Assembly (NCBI RefSeq): GCF_015832195.1
Contig: NC_052017.1
Coordinates: 52,095,652 to 52,159,651, forward strand
DNA: 64,000 nucleotides
Source: Motacilla alba alba
Lineage: Eukaryota > Chordata > Aves > Passeriformes > Motacillidae
Direction of reading: 5' to 3'
A program made the translations under genes and the position numbers. The stretch's first letter is position 1, and each line of letters starts with the position of its first letter. The notes under the pieces were generated by a model. The model was not told the DNA's origin, made no database searches, and was given only the letters and a program-made list of their open reading frames with translations. Positions 61,278-64,000 of this stretch are shown here, one piece after another.

Positions 61278-64000
61278 AGATCTATATATGTATATTTAAG
61301 ACTGTCAGTTTTCAACTAAATGCAGCCCCCTTGAAATGTTAGTAATTTGTTGCTTAGAAACTAAATCTGCAATAAAAATGGATCTGAAATGCTAACACGT
61401 TTTCCATGTTAGATGCTTTCGCTAAAATTATTGTATGATGACAGAAGTGCCGATGCTCTGGAAACCATCATAAAAATGTAAGTGATACAGATACCTGACC
61501 TCCTTCTCTTTCAACTCAAAATATATTTATGGCAGGACTGAATGCCTTATCTGCAATTCCTTCTTTTGGGTCAAGTTCTCTTTGTGGAGGAAGCTACTTC
61601 AGAACTGGAAAACCATTGCTTTTCAGCTGTATCTATCCCATTAATCAACAGTTTTTCAAAAAATCCCACATCTTTTTCTTTGTCCATAGAAACTTGGATT
61701 GTCTTCTCACCATCTTGTTCTATTCTACACTAGTGTATCATGACTGGTGTCTCTTTCAGATTTGATTTTTGGAAACTCAGCTGAAAATTACTTGTGAGGG
61801 TCTGGATTTTAAAGGGAAGGCCTTCACCCTCACTTGAACCTCCTGTGTGTTGAGTGACTGATCTGTGTCTCTCATTAGAGCTAGAGACAGAACTGTCTTG
61901 TGGGTCTCCCCAGTGCTAAAGATAAATTTGGCCCCACTGGAATCAAAGGCTACATCCTCAAAGCACTCTTGAGTGATGCGTATTTATGGGGACTGGTGGT
62001 GTAGTACTCCCTCACGATAAAACTGTCATCCACTTCTTGCTAGGGTTGCATCCAAGGAGGGAGAGGAGGATTAAGCACACAATTCCTGCTAGTAGCAATA
62101 AAACCTGGCAGACTAGGGAGCAAGCAGGCTCCTTTAACCCTCAAGATGAAAATCTAGGGGCTTGCCTTCTTACTGAATACTAGTCTTTGGTCTGTTTCAT
62201 AAAGATTGGCGCATATTCCTATCTCTCTCTGGATATGGTCAAGGGTAGAAGATGAAGAACTATGTGATTCAAATCTCAAAATTATTATTACCCTCTGGTT
62301 CAAAAGACAAGCCTTATTTTTTGTTATTAACAATGGTAGATCTACTTTCCTCCTTTTTAAACATAAACTCACCAAATTGAAGGCAAAATCAAGCTAAACA
62401 AAACAGCATACATACTTATTGCTTATCTGAATTGAGCATGAAATTGGTGCAATATGTGGAAATGTCTTTATTTAGGAGTGAAAACATTTTTATTTAGGAA
62501 TGATAACATTTCTCTGAAAGTTATTTTCCCTGCTTCCAGTACTCTTTAAGGAAGTTGAAGTTTCTTTTTTTTTTTTTTCTCTGAAGGTGAAGAGAACTTT
62601 GGCTTAATTACATTGAGCCAATTACATTTTGAGGTGAACCGGAGTCATTCCAGTGATGTTATGTGGTTTGCATCCATCAGAAAACTTGAGTGTGGCCTAG
62701 TCAGAAACTGTTCATGCTGAGGTAATGAAATCAAGTCTGGTACATAGCAATAGCTGTCATTTTTTTCCTTGCATGGTAGTCTAAAATTTATCTACATGCA
62801 TCATTTGCATTTTTTAAATGACACTGATATAAATTAAATTATAAAATAACTCCTTAATTTTTCTTCTGTGCCAATATGACTATTTCAAACCATAGTGTAA
62901 TATTGCTTTATGTACTTTATCAATCGTTGTATTTCAGTGAAAGGAAGAAGAACTAGTTGTGGGTGAACAGACTTTAAACTGGCATTGGTGCATCTGGAAA
63001 GATACTTGTACTATGTGCCTTGTATATATTTCTCTTTTTTTGGGGTATAAGGCCATAGTCAGGAGTGCCTTGGAGAGGAGAGTTAGAAAAGTTGGCTAGT
63101 CTGTCTTTTTGTGCTCAGCTCTTCACTGCTGTCTCCCCATCTGACAAATAGTTACTGGCTGTGTGAGTGTTCCTAGTTTGTTTCAAAGCCAATAAAGTTG
63201 TTTAGATTAGATCACCACCATAAGAGTTTGGTGAATTAGCCCATGCTGGGCCCAGGGCTTTCATATCTGGCCTGTGTCCAGGCCCATAACTGCCTTGTTA
63301 AAAGCTGAACTTCAATGGCTCTGCATTCCAGGTACCTCTGTGACTGGTGTGCACACATCCCACAATGGTTTTACCAATTGGACAACACTCACTTTTGTAT
63401 TTAATCACCTAGAAAACTTTTCCTGCTAGGGTTCTTGCTGAGTATGCATGTTTCCATATCTTTCTCAGTTTTTATTTTATTTTTTGGATTGTCTATAAAA
63501 GATTGACCTTCCACTCTCTTAAATATTCTTGCCATCAGATATAAAGCACATGTATTGGCATAAAAACTACTGTATATGGAATGAAAATTACTGGCAGTTC
63601 TTGAAACACATTCTGCACATTAAAGCCTAATTGTATGTTGGACAGTGGCGATCGTAAAAAAGCAATCTTGAATACTTGTGGTTTAAATCAATGACCTTTA
63701 CTTCTGTGAGTGGCTGCATTGATACTGAGGATGTCAAGTGCTAAGCCAAGGTGAAACTGTATATTTTGTGAAAACAAAGACTCGTGCCAATACTCCCTGC
63801 CAACAAACAGCATGCCCTAAGCGAGGGTGAATGAGGAGACTGGTGAAGGGATTTGCAGGTTAAGGTGCAAGGTAAGACCTTGTTCATGTGAGTAAGGAGT
63901 GATTCCTACAACCTTGGATGAAACAGTTAGCTAAAACTTGATTCATCTGAAAGGTTGAGGAATTGCCTTGATAACCAGAGTATCTGAAAACTTCTCCATC

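Larger units (their letters stand above)
52696..64000. other. Intergenic sequence with small repeats only
   Basis: No exon, RNA gene or larger mobile element can be supported. The interval holds the small tandem and inverted repeats listed separately and a 29-base T run. The longest open stretches (54629-55081 minus, 59124-59624 plus) have no recognisable domains. Confidence 0.45.

Overview
The window is vertebrate nuclear DNA, almost certainly from a bird. The evidence is several CR1 LINE copies with the usual avian 3' sequence, A/T-rich and CpG-poor intergenic DNA, and one coding exon that closely matches vertebrate C7orf25 (UPF0415, DUF1308). In mammals this gene lies beside PSMA2, and its 3' side faces a long gene-poor interval leading to GLI3. 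The window fits that layout: C7orf25 is at the left edge on the + strand, followed by about 61 kb with no other conserved protein gene that I can recognise. The GLI3 placement is an inference from synteny; no GLI3 exon is visible.

Layout. 1-1282: upstream flank or intron of C7orf25 with an old CR1 3' fragment. 1299-2567: the intact 422-codon C7orf25 coding exon, followed by a short 3' UTR with ATTAAA. About 4902-7900: a degenerate CR1 in reverse orientation, with a decayed reverse transcriptase, the endonuclease-RT linker and an apparent ORF1 esterase remnant. 10.9-11.75 kb: a compact unrecognised minus-strand locus with a TATA-like box, a signal-peptide exon, an 88-codon acidic Ser/Glu/Pro-rich exon, good splice sites, and a possible short last exon followed by AATAAA. 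This is the best candidate for an undescribed gene. 15.2-15.5 kb: another reversed CR1 fragment. 16.6 kb: a G-run/purine/GA tract. 24.4 kb: a (TA)20 repeat. 27.1 kb: a 100-bp pyrimidine tract. About 28.3-29.0 kb: a CpG-retaining unique block that could be a conserved regulatory element. About 36.36-36.70 kb: an isolated CpG island, likely an orphan promoter, with a possible minus-strand first exon. 44.6-45.5 kb: an ancient CR1/L3-like element in sense orientation. The remaining sequence is intergenic, with microsatellites, small tandem duplications and several near-perfect short-loop inverted repeats.

There is no operon-like organisation. C7orf25 and the small secreted-protein candidate are convergent and about 8 kb apart, and the decayed CR1 lies between them. 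Most other open frames are short, lack splice context and family resemblance, and are best treated as chance.
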